DNA of 64,000 bases from CAZSNT01 sp964607765 (GTDB lineage: Bacteria; Verrucomicrobiota; Lentisphaeria; Oligosphaerales; JABHEG01), in the NCBI GenBank assembly GCA_964607765.1, contig CAZSNT010000040.1, positions 1-64,000 of the forward strand, written 5' to 3'. The notes beneath the pieces were generated by a model. It saw only the letters and a list, made by a program, of their open reading frames with translations. It ran no database searches and was not told the origin of the DNA. Positions 1-8,101 of this stretch are shown one piece after another; position 1 is the stretch's first letter; each line of letters begins with the position of its first letter. The translations under genes and the position numbers were made by a program.

Positions 1-31
1 CCCCCGAGGCGAGCAGTGCTCGCCTCGGGGG
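1..31. repeat. 31-nt near-perfect palindrome at window start
   Basis: The two arms are 15 nt each and perfectly complementary around a single central base (left arm CCCCCGAGGCGAGCA). No T-tract follows, so this does not look like a standard intrinsic terminator. It lies just upstream of the hairpin repeats at 75-201. A second, unrelated long G/C-rich hairpin lies in the repeat-rich stretch at 27.9 kb. Confidence 0.8.
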
Positions 32-74
32 CGCGGAAGGAGGAGGAGCGTGGGCGGCCCGCGCGCGGTGCAGA

Positions 75-201
75 TCTCGCTCACCCACGGCACAAGGCCG
101 TGGGGGTCGCCAGACACTAACTGCAATGAACGGCACGAGGCCGTGGGGGTCGTTGCGCCCGTTTCTCAGCGGCGATCCACGGCACGAGGCCGTGGGGGTC
201 G
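75..201. repeat. Cluster of three hairpin-repeat copies
   Basis: A 22-nt word (CGGCACRAGGCCGTGGGGGTCG) occurs at 88-109, 131-152 and 180-201. The first copy is a full stem-loop (CCCACGGC / GCCGTGGG) in the minus orientation relative to the copy at 5658, with the conserved flank up to position 75. The second and third copies have lost the flank and part of one stem arm. The spacers between words are 21 and 27 nt and unrelated. No protein should be read through this stretch, although an open frame exists from position 50. Confidence 0.8.
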
Positions 202-253
202 CCAGAGCCTTGTGCGGGGACCGGGTAAGTCCGCCCCCAATTGGGATTCCACT

Positions 254-1843
254 GTGGCACACACCGCGCAACAGTCCGACGCACCACGCGAGAACAGCGC
301 CCCCACGGCCGTGAGCGACCCGGAGCGCCGTGCCGAGTGGTCCTGCCCCGGCGTGCTGGGCATAGCCGGCGTTCTGACCGTCGTGCTGGCCGTCGTCGTG
401 CTCGGCACGACGCTGCCGCTCGGCGTGCCGGGCGAGTGGGTGTGGCAACGCTGGCCAACGGTGGACGTGCCCACGATTGAGCTGGTCTGCATCGCTGTCG
501 GCTGTGCCCTGGCAGGAGCACTCGCATTCCTCGTCGACCGGCGCAGTACGGACCGTGCCGTGCGGGCGATCGCTTTCGCTTGTCTCCTCTGCGTTGGCGG
601 CTGGCTCGACTTCCAGGTCCTGCTTGCGGGGCGGCTCGGGCTGACCGCCAGTGTCTACGCCGTGCTCGATGAACACTCCACGGGCTACCTGACCGAGGCA
701 GCGTCGATCACCGATGCCAAGGAGTACTTCACCCGGTTCGGGGAACGCCTTGGCCGGCAGGACGGCGGCGTCACGCACGTGGAGGTGCATCCCCCCGGCA
801 ACATCATGCTTGCCTATGTCGCCCTCGACGCCTGTCGACGCTGGCCCCGGGCCGCCCAGGCCATGCTCGAACGCATGCCCTATGATGTGCACGAAGGCCT
901 GCAGCAGGCACGGCAGCTCAAGTACTTCGGTGACCTGCTCGACGACGATCCGGCCGTGTACCCCGCCGCGTGCCTCATGGTGCTGGGCTACCTCGTGGGA
1001 CTCAGCGCGGCTCGGGCCCTGCTCTGCCTCGCCGTGTGGCTGACGACGCAACGGCGAGGCGTGTCGGCGCTCGTCGTCTGCCTGCTGCTCGGTGTGCCGA
1101 GCCCGGTGCTGTTCCTCGGCCACGCAGACGTATTCTACTTCACCTGGAGCAGCCTGTGCGTTGCGCTCTACGCGCTGAGCCGGCACGGACGTCAGTCGCG
1201 GCGCTGGGCCGCGCTCGTGTCGCTCGGGATCGCGTGCGGTATCGGCGTGGTCTGCACCATAGGCTACGCCCTGCTCATCACGTTGTTCGTCTTCCTGTTC
1301 ATGGTGCGCGGCACGAGAGAGAAAGAAGCGTGGACGGAACTGGTCGTGTTCCTTGCCGGCGGCGGGCTGGTCATCGTGGTGTGCTACGCGTTCGGGCTGC
1401 GGATCGTCGAGGTGTGTCTGCAGTGCATGGATAACAACACGCAGTTCTACCTGGACACGCTCCTGACCTGGCGCTGGCACCTGGTCAATCCCGTGGACTT
1501 CGCCGTGTTCATCGGCCTGCCCTGGAGCTGCGTGGCGCTGCTGAACGTGCAACGTTGCCGGCTGCGAACCGTGCTGGCCTGCGACGCGAACGAACAGCTC
1601 CGCACATTCGGCTGGCTGCTGTTCGCTTACCTCATGCTGCACCCGACCCTGCGGGCGGAGCTCGCGCGCGTGTCCCTGCTCTACATGCCCGTGGCGCTGA
1701 TGCTGTGCGGCATGGACGTGGCCGAGCGCGTCCGGTCGCGGCGGGACTGGTGGTTGCTTCTCGGTGCGGCAGGCGTGGGCGTTGTGCAGGTCTGCATCCT
1801 ACGCATCGCGCTCAAGCTGACCTTCTTCCACGGCAACGCGTGA
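254..1843 (+). CDS. Multi-pass membrane protein, possible GT-C-type glycosyltransferase
   Basis: A 529-residue protein with about ten hydrophobic segments, beginning near residue 35 after a short polar N-terminus. A loop after the first membrane pair carries an HPPG motif (in VEVHPPGN). That motif is also seen in membrane-embedded mannosyl/arabinosyl-transferase-like proteins, but I see no clear family signature, so the enzymatic role is a guess. The frame is open back to a GTG at 50, but that upstream part runs through hairpin repeats. I therefore chose GTG 254; GTG 311 and GTG 353 are alternatives and none has a strong ribosome-binding site. The gene is convergent with the GH28-like gene at 2004, with paired inverted repeats between them. 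Confidence 0.6.
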   Translation: MAHTAQQSDAPRENSAPTAVSDPERRAEWSCPGVLGIAGVLTVVLAVVVLGTTLPLGVPGEWVWQRWPTVDVPTIELVCIAVGCALAGALAFLVDRRSTDRAVRAIAFACLLCVGGWLDFQVLLAGRLGLTASVYAVLDEHSTGYLTEAASITDAKEYFTRFGERLGRQDGGVTHVEVHPPGNIMLAYVALDACRRWPRAAQAMLERMPYDVHEGLQQARQLKYFGDLLDDDPAVYPAACLMVLGYLVGLSAARALLCLAVWLTTQRRGVSALVVCLLLGVPSPVLFLGHADVFYFTWSSLCVALYALSRHGRQSRRWAALVSLGIACGIGVVCTIGYALLITLFVFLFMVRGTREKEAWTELVVFLAGGGLVIVVCYAFGLRIVEVCLQCMDNNTQFYLDTLLTWRWHLVNPVDFAVFIGLPWSCVALLNVQRCRLRTVLACDANEQLRTFGWLLFAYLMLHPTLRAELARVSLLYMPVALMLCGMDVAERVRSRRDWWLLLGAAGVGVVQVCILRIALKLTFFHGNA

Positions 1844-1863
1844 CCCGTTCACTCAATATCCGT

Positions 1864-1988
1864 GAATTAAGAAGCTGGTCGCCATTCCCGAAAGATCAAG
1901 GTGGGAGATTAGGGCAGAAGATTAGGGTCGGGCACACCTTGATCTTTCGCCTTGATCTTCCGCCCTAATCTCCGGAGCCGCTTAATTC
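1864..1988. terminator. Interleaved inverted repeats between convergent genes
   Basis: Three complementary pairs are visible. The outer pair is 1864-1871 with 1981-1988 (8 nt). Pair A is 1891-1903 with 1935-1947 (13 nt, perfect). Pair B is 1904-1922 with 1955-1973 (19 nt, one mismatch). A and B cross each other, so their hairpins are mutually exclusive or form a pseudoknot. The place, between two convergent stop codons, fits a bidirectional terminator, but there is no uridine tract. It could instead be a small mobile repeat. Confidence 0.55.
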
Positions 1989-2003
1989 AACGACATTGCC
2001 CGT

Positions 2004-3339
2004 TCACTCGCCGGGTATTCGCTCCACGACGATCTGTACGACGGCAGGCCGCGCGTCCGGAGCGACAGTGCGGATGTTGATCCGGTCCATGGACAGGCCG
2101 CGGATGTGGCGGGCATAGATGCCGTGGGCGGGGACGGTGGCACCGAAGCACGTGTACTCGGGCCAGTGGTTCCCGATGGCTTCCAGGTCGAGCTCGGCGA
2201 GCTCCGCGGCGGCATCGCCGGGCGTACCGCCGCCGGCCACCGTCATGTCGATGTTGGTCAGCGTGATGTTCTCGATCGGGTGCCCCGGCAGGCCGGTGAA
2301 GATGAACGCGGCGTCCTTGCCGCAGGCCGTGGCATCGACCAGGATGTTGCTGAACATCATGTCGCGCATGGCTTTCATCGGCGCCACGCCTTCGGGCGCG
2401 TCGTCGCACGCACGCTGCTGGCAGAAGGTCATGAATACGGGGCGCGGCACGTTCTCCATCACGAGATCCGAGAAGATCATGCGCCGCATCGCTGCGCCTT
2501 CGCACATCTGGATCTTGAGGCCCGAGTCGTCGATGTCGCGGAACACGCAGTTGCTGACCGTCACGTTCTCGAAATCGCCCCGGGACAGGAGCCCGATGCG
2601 GATCCCCGCCCACTTGCTGCAGAAGTTGCAGTTAGTGATGACAACGTCGCGACACGGCCGGTCCACGCGCGAGGTCTGCAGGCAGATCGAGTCGTCGCTG
2701 GTATCGAACGAGCAGTTGCTGACACGCACGTCGATGCAGCCGTCAAAGTCGAGACCATCGCCGTTGCCGCTCACGCGGCTGTGGATGCGCACCCCGTCGA
2801 CCACGATGTCGGAGCAGTAGAGCCAGGCCGACGTCCACGAGGCCGGACGCACAAGCATGATGTCGCGCATGCGGATGTTGGAGCAGTTGACCAGCCGGAT
2901 CAGCATCGGCCGGTCGTTCGGGAAGTTCGTTCTGTCGCCCTGCCCGTCGATCGTACCGGCGCCGCTGATGCCGATGCCTTCGGCGTCGCGCGCGAAAATG
3001 AGACACCGGTCCATGTGCCGCTCGCGCTTGTACATCTGCTTGTGGGTGTCGGTTGCGTAGTCCGCAATGTCGGTGCTGCCGAGAAGCGCTGCACCGGGCT
3101 CGACGCGGAGATGGACGTGGCTCTTGAGGTAGACCGTGCCGGTGACGTAACGCCCCTGCGCCACAACCACCGTGCCGCCGCCGTCAGCGCTGCACGCGTC
3201 GANNNNNNNNNNNNNNNNNNNNNNNNNNNNNNNNNNNNNNNNNNNNNNNNNNNNNNNNNNNNNNNNNNNNNNNNNNNNNNNNNNNNNNNNNNNNNNNNNN
3301 NNCGACGGCCCCAAACCTGCAGATGTCGTATTCCGGCAT
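2004..3339 (-). CDS. GH28 polygalacturonase-like beta-helix hydrolase, interrupted by scaffold gap
   Basis: The gene starts at ATG 3339, with AAGGA just upstream on the minus strand, giving MPEYDICRFGAV, the usual start of pectin-hydrolase helices. It then enters the N gap at 3203-3302. Beyond the gap it resumes with DACSADGGGTVVV and continues as a helix with GISGAGTIDGQGD, a typical GH28 turn. GH28 catalytic aspartates are suggested by NGDGLDFDG and TSDDSI. The later GHG motif is replaced by WAG, while a basic position remains in GIRIG. The two sides of the gap are in different frames as drawn because 100 N is a placeholder; only about 40-60 nt should be missing. No signal peptide is visible. 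It is divergent from the beta-helix gene at 3470. Confidence 0.8.
3203..3302. other. Scaffold gap of 100 N
   Basis: There are exactly 100 undetermined bases inside the GH28-like gene. Sequence on both edges fits one reading of the gene, so this is an assembly placeholder and not a true interruption. Confidence 0.95.
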
Positions 3340-3469
3340 TCCGTGTCCTTCTTTGCGTTTCGGTGGCGGGTCTTTCGTCGTTGTGTCCGGTAGCCGACAG
3401 GAGCCGGCAGGATTACTATAGACGTCGTAAGGGGCACGAGCGCGGCGGGAAAGGCAAAGGACTTCAAAC

Positions 3470-5584
3470 ATGGCAACTGCATGGTATGTATCTCCCGAGG
3501 GCAATGACGCGGGCACGGGCTCCGCAACGGAGCCGTTTGCGACATTGCACCGCGCCTTGGACGAAGTGCGCAGACACAGATTGACGGACCGGGAGTGTGG
3601 CGAGTGCGAGGCGCTGCGCGTTGTTCTGCAGCCGGGCGTGCATCGTCTGGAGACGCCCCTGCACCTCACCGGCGAGGACGGGGGCAACGGCGAAGGCGCG
3701 CTGACATGGGAGGCGGAGAGTCCCGGCACGGCAACGATCAGCGGCGGCTTCCCGCTCACGGACTGGAAGAAGCTCGACGAGGCCCCGGACGGTCTTCCCG
3801 AGCAGGCGCAGGGGAGCGTCTGGTATCACGAGCTGCCCGAGGATGCAGACGTGAACACCGTTTACGGCCCGGCCGGCTTGGTTCCCAGGGCCCGGGGCGA
3901 TGCGGTCATCCCGTTGAACGACCCCCACGACCGGCACCGCGACCGCTTCACCTTCGAGGCGGGAGCCATACCCGAGTACCCGGACATCACCGAGGCGGAG
4001 GCCGTCATCATACCGCAGCATCAGTGGACGATGAACGTCCTCCCCATCGCCGGGGTCGACACGGAACGGAACGAGTTGCACCTGGCCGAGCAGTGCACAT
4101 ACCCCATCGGCGTGCCGCACTGCGCCCCGGACGGATCGATCTGGATCGAGAACAGTCTGGGGGTTATCTCGCCCGGGACGTGGGTGTTCCACAAGGCTGA
4201 TTCCCGGCTCTACTACTGGCCCGAGGACGGGCGCCCGGCGGCGGACTTGGCGGCGCCGCTGCTGACGGAGTTCGTTCGGGTCGAGGGCGAGGGAGCTGGC
4301 GAGCGGGCGGCGGTGGGCGTCACGTTCCGCGGTATTGTGTTCACACATTCCCGGCGTTTCCCGTTCCACGGCCGCACGGGCCGCGGCGTGCAGCACGATT
4401 GGGAGATGTTCGACGCACCGTCCTGCATGGTGCGTTTCCGCCACGCGGAGAAGTGCCGCGTCGAGGGCTGCACGTTTATCCACGGTGGCTCGGGCGGTAT
4501 TCGGCTGGACCTGGCTTCGCGCGGGAACGCGGTCGTCGACAGCACCTTCCACCACCTGGGCGGTTGCGGTGTGGTGCTGTGCGGGTACGGGCCCGGGCGC
4601 CGTTACCTCAACCGCGACAACCTGGTTCGCGGCAACACGCTCCACCACCTGGGAGGCATGTACTGGCATTCGCCCGGCATCTTCATCTGGCAGAGCGGCG
4701 CCAACACCGTCTCGGATAACCACCTGTACGAGCTGCCCTACACAGGCATCGTCTGTTCGGGGCGTATCGTATTTGACCGGAACGGTGTGGAAGAGTGCAG
4801 CCAGACGATCGACTGGGAGGCCGTGGAGAGTCAGTGCGGCAAGGGCTACTGTCGCCCGCCCTGGTACTGGGGCGGCATCACGGACTGGTCCATGCGCGAG
4901 CCGCTGCTGCACTCGCGGGAGAACCGGATCGAGTACAACCGCATCCATGACGTGATGAAAATCATGGGCGACGGGAACGGCATCTACATCTCCGGGGCAG
5001 GCGGCGGGAACGTGGTCCGCTTCAACGCCATTGGCCCGTGTCCGTCCCCAACCATGGCCGAAGGCATCCGCTGCGACGACGATCAGCACCAGACGATCAT
5101 CCACGGCAACCTGGTTTTCGGGCAGGGGGGGATGGCTACCGGGATCACCCTCAAAGGCGTCAACCGCATCACCAACAACATCCTCGCACTGCCGTGTGTG
5201 GACGCCTGTCGACGGGGTATGCTCTCGCTGGAGACGGGACCGCTTAACGGTTCCGTGGTCCGGCGCAACGTGTTCCTGACCCGGACGCCGGCGCAGACCT
5301 TCGTCGGGCAGATTCGTATCCACGGCACGGGGCGTACCGCGCTGTTGCGTGACACGGACAGCGACTGCAATGTCTACTTCTGCACGGAATCTCCCGAGCT
5401 TGGGGAAGGGTTCGTCGAGGAGATGCGGGGGTTCGGTGCGGACAACGCGAGCCTGGGATGTGATCCCGGATTCGTGGACGCTGAGCAGGGCGACTACTCC
5501 CTGCGGGCCGACTCCCCGCTGCACGGCCTGGGCTTCCGCCCGCTGCCGCTTCAGAGGATGTTCGCTGCGGGCGCCAGGGGGTGA
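3470..5584 (+). CDS. Right-handed parallel beta-helix protein, GH141-like
   Basis: A 704-residue protein. The N-terminus has the YVSPEGND...GTGSATEPFATL signature of exported or cytosolic beta-helix carbohydrate enzymes. It is followed by an ISGGFPLTDWKK segment and a small inserted beta-domain (about residues 85-280) that resemble GH141 fucosidase/xylanase-type proteins. The helix repeats run from about residue 280 to 690, rich in GN and N-L/V-F ladders. Start ATG 3470 has AAAGG nine bases upstream. I see no signal peptide. A divergent promoter region of 130 bp separates it from the GH28-like gene, suggesting joint regulation. The substrate is unknown; the GH141 assignment is a family-level resemblance only. 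Confidence 0.7.
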   Translation: MATAWYVSPEGNDAGTGSATEPFATLHRALDEVRRHRLTDRECGECEALRVVLQPGVHRLETPLHLTGEDGGNGEGALTWEAESPGTATISGGFPLTDWKKLDEAPDGLPEQAQGSVWYHELPEDADVNTVYGPAGLVPRARGDAVIPLNDPHDRHRDRFTFEAGAIPEYPDITEAEAVIIPQHQWTMNVLPIAGVDTERNELHLAEQCTYPIGVPHCAPDGSIWIENSLGVISPGTWVFHKADSRLYYWPEDGRPAADLAAPLLTEFVRVEGEGAGERAAVGVTFRGIVFTHSRRFPFHGRTGRGVQHDWEMFDAPSCMVRFRHAEKCRVEGCTFIHGGSGGIRLDLASRGNAVVDSTFHHLGGCGVVLCGYGPGRRYLNRDNLVRGNTLHHLGGMYWHSPGIFIWQSGANTVSDNHLYELPYTGIVCSGRIVFDRNGVEECSQTIDWEAVESQCGKGYCRPPWYWGGITDWSMREPLLHSRENRIEYNRIHDVMKIMGDGNGIYISGAGGGNVVRFNAIGPCPSPTMAEGIRCDDDQHQTIIHGNLVFGQGGMATGITLKGVNRITNNILALPCVDACRRGMLSLETGPLNGSVVRRNVFLTRTPAQTFVGQIRIHGTGRTALLRDTDSDCNVYFCTESPELGEGFVEEMRGFGADNASLGCDPGFVDAEQGDYSLRADSPLHGLGFRPLPLQRMFAAGARG

Positions 5585-5657
5585 GGGCGCTTCCGCAACG
5601 GACGCGACAGTCGACGGCCCAGGCCAGCGATGACAGGTGCTCTGGTAAGCTGCAGGA

Positions 5658-5775
5658 CGACCCCCACGGCCTCGTGCCGTGGGTGAGCGAGACTGGTCCC
5701 ACGCGGAGATAGGATGGCGCCGGTCGTCTACCGGACCAATCTCACTCCCCACCCGCGCGAGGCGGGTGGGGTCGC
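5658..5775. repeat. Head-to-head pair of hairpin-repeat elements
   Basis: A plus-oriented 45-bp copy lies at 5658-5702 (stem CCCACGGC / GCCGTGGG, loop CTCGT, tail TGAGCGAGACTGGTCCCAC). A minus-oriented copy at 5733-5775 has the stem CCCACCCGC / GCGGGTGGG, loop CTCGC and tail TGAGATTGGTCC. The stems differ but each still pairs, and the flanks are conserved. The pair lies between the convergent genes at 3470 and 5728 and overlaps the 3' end of the latter. Confidence 0.85.
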
Positions 5776-7827
5776 CCGGCCACGGGCAGTGCTGTGGTGG
5801 GCGCCGACGTCGGGCGCCGTGGTCGGCTTGAGCGCGTTGCCGAAGAAGTCACGTTCCCCGGCGTTCTCGACCGGGACGCCCGCGCCGCGGCAGACCGAAT
5901 CAGGGCGCAACCGGTATCCCTCGAGGGACGTGAGTCCCTTGCCGCCGCTCCCCGGCTGCACCAATCCCGGATCGACCGTCAGGTTCCCCTCGCCGGCGGG
6001 GACGTTGCCGATGTCGCCATAGAAAACGTTGTTCCGGAACACGTTCTTGCGCATTCCCTTGAACTCGAACTTCGCCTTGCCCGCCACGTAGAAGATGTTG
6101 TTACTGAAGACGGTGTTTTCCGGCCAGTCGCCACCCCAGTTCCCCGGCTTGAGGATGGCCATGTCCTGGTCCGGGCCGATGTAGATCGTGTTCCCGTAGA
6201 TGGCCGTGTCACGACACGGGCCGCTGATGTGGAACGTGCGCGTCCTGTCGTTCTGGCTGATGTTGTAGCGGATGATCGTGCCGATGTTGCCGATGTTGTA
6301 GGGCATCTTGCTGTGCCCGGCGTTGCAGACGAGCATGAACCCGCCGTCGTTGTCGTGGCTGTAGTTGTACTGGAAGAGCGTGTTCCGGCAGTTCCAGTCC
6401 GAATCGAAGCCTTGCCCGTCGGTCGTCCCTTTCATCACGGACACCTCGTTGAACTGCACGACCGTGTTGTCGCAACTCCACGGCCAGATACCGGCCGCAG
6501 CGTCTCTGTCGCCGCATCGCTGCCGACCTTTGTGCAGAACATTGTGCTCGACCAACGCACCGTCGCAGCCGATGGGCACAATGCCGTCGCCGCCGAAATC
6601 CTCGAGCCGGTTGCCGCGGATCACGACGTTCAGATTGGGGTACCAGCTGTCGCGCGTCCAACAGCCGCTGAAGTTGATCCCGTTGCGGTCCACGCGCTCG
6701 AGCAGGCAGTTCTCGATGAGCAGGCCGTCGTAGCGGGATTCCGTCTTTTTCCCGTTGCGCGTGACCATGATGCCGCTGCCGCCCCCGTCCTTCTTCACGT
6801 TGCTCCCGTTGACGTCGTGGACGTACAAGCCGCTCAGAACGATCCCGGACGCCGTGCCGAAGTCCTCGAGCGCTACCAGGACGCCGCGCCGTTTCGCCTG
6901 GCGCTGACGCCCCTTGTTGGCAATCTCGATGTCCCGAAGCTCCAGGTGCGAGACGTTGTGCAGATAGACCGTGGCCAACAGCTTGCCCTGGGCGTCTACC
7001 CGCGGTTTCTCCCCGTCACCGTAGGGCGCGATGACGATCGGCGCGCCCGGCTTGCCCTGCCCTCCGGGGGTCAGGGCTCCGTGCCACGACGAGCCGCGAC
7101 GCAGCAGAATCCGGTCCGCCGCCGCAAAAGCGCCGCGGTTCACTTTCGTCAGCGTCTTCCAGGCCTTCCCCGGCGACGTGCCGGTGTCGGCATCGTCGCC
7201 CGCCTCGGAATCGATGTAGTAGGTCGTGTCCCCGGGCGACTGCCAGGACCGCGAAATAGTGGGCAGCGGATAGTTGGCAGGACGGTTCTCCGGGTCCGTC
7301 ACGATCCGAACGTTGTCAATGGCCACGGCGCCGCGGTTCTTGATGCCCATGATCAGGTACCAGTCATCGTTGTTCCGCGTGTGGAGTGACGTCTCAACCG
7401 TGCCGGTGTCCCCCGGGTCTCCCCCAAAATCCTGCCAGCCGACATTGCCTCTGCCGCCACGCGGTCGGCGGAAAAGCGTGTAGAAGCCGGTGTCCTTCTT
7501 ACGCTCGAGAACGCGGTAACCGAACCGGACCTTGTAGGCTTCCTTGGCCCTGAACAGCCCCGAGCGCGAGTGCAGGAACTCGTTCCAGGTCCCGGCGCCC
7601 GTCATGCTGCTCGCCTTCAACGAGCGTTTTCCGGCCACCGCCTCCGCGGGATCCGAAGTGATCGCTACGCCGCCGAGACGACTGTCCGCCACCAGCGTTC
7701 GCAGATCGCCATCCTCGAAGTCAGTTTCGAAAACCACTTCTGCCTTCTGCGCCACCACACTGCTCCCCAAAACCACGGCCGCGGCCAAGAAGGCACCGCA
7801 GCGCCATCGCCAACTCGTTCTCGACAT
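5728..7827 (-). CDS. Secreted right-handed parallel beta-helix protein
   Basis: A 699-residue protein starting at ATG 7827 with GGAG six bases upstream. It has a clear signal peptide (MSRTSWRWRCGAFLAAAVVL...VVAQ). Residues 25-180 form a beta-sandwich-like domain ending near PTISRSWQSP, possibly carbohydrate-binding. It is followed by a YYIDSEAGDDADTGTSPGKAW start of the beta-helix and helix coils to about residue 660. The family includes polysaccharide lyases and epimerases, but no catalytic motif lets me pick one. The last 15 codons (ATPPASRGWGVRLVR) are encoded entirely by a hairpin-repeat copy, so the native stop was probably lost or replaced when the element arrived. It is divergent from the SGNH hydrolase at 8102. 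Confidence 0.75.
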   Translation of the reverse strand: MSRTSWRWRCGAFLAAAVVLGSSVVAQKAEVVFETDFEDGDLRTLVADSRLGGVAITSDPAEAVAGKRSLKASSMTGAGTWNEFLHSRSGLFRAKEAYKVRFGYRVLERKKDTGFYTLFRRPRGGRGNVGWQDFGGDPGDTGTVETSLHTRNNDDWYLIMGIKNRGAVAIDNVRIVTDPENRPANYPLPTISRSWQSPGDTTYYIDSEAGDDADTGTSPGKAWKTLTKVNRGAFAAADRILLRRGSSWHGALTPGGQGKPGAPIVIAPYGDGEKPRVDAQGKLLATVYLHNVSHLELRDIEIANKGRQRQAKRRGVLVALEDFGTASGIVLSGLYVHDVNGSNVKKDGGGSGIMVTRNGKKTESRYDGLLIENCLLERVDRNGINFSGCWTRDSWYPNLNVVIRGNRLEDFGGDGIVPIGCDGALVEHNVLHKGRQRCGDRDAAAGIWPWSCDNTVVQFNEVSVMKGTTDGQGFDSDWNCRNTLFQYNYSHDNDGGFMLVCNAGHSKMPYNIGNIGTIIRYNISQNDRTRTFHISGPCRDTAIYGNTIYIGPDQDMAILKPGNWGGDWPENTVFSNNIFYVAGKAKFEFKGMRKNVFRNNVFYGDIGNVPAGEGNLTVDPGLVQPGSGGKGLTSLEGYRLRPDSVCRGAGVPVENAGERDFFGNALKPTTAPDVGAHHSTARGRATPPASRGWGVRLVR

Positions 7828-8101
7828 GCGCGTTCTCCACAACCACTCGTCATCGGCTCGCGTCAATATAGCATCGGGGCGGTGCAGGATCAGATGCATC
7901 TGGTCGGCAGTCGAGCGAGTCGATGTAATCGATGGGATCGAGCTCTGCCACCAGCAAGGACGCCGCTCGACTCATTCGATTCACTCGGCATCCGCTCCGG
8001 GGGGTTGCCCACAGTTGCGGGGAGCATTGAGCGAGGCTAAGGTCAGGTACACGGGATGAGCGGAACATGATCGAGAGCAAGATCGGGGAGTGAGAGTTCG
8101 A

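Noticed and set aside
88..201. Three 22-nt repeats with 21- and 27-nt spacers, resembling a mini CRISPR array
   Set aside because: The spacing is irregular, the second and third copies are truncated elements, the word is one arm of a dispersed hairpin family, and no cas gene is present.
50..253. N-terminal extension of the membrane protein from GTG 50
   Set aside because: The added residues are encoded by hairpin repeats and are low-complexity Arg/Gly/Pro sequence with no protein character.
3464..5752. 762-codon open frame on the minus strand
   Set aside because: It is antisense to the GH141-like beta-helix gene, and its start region is made of hairpin repeat.
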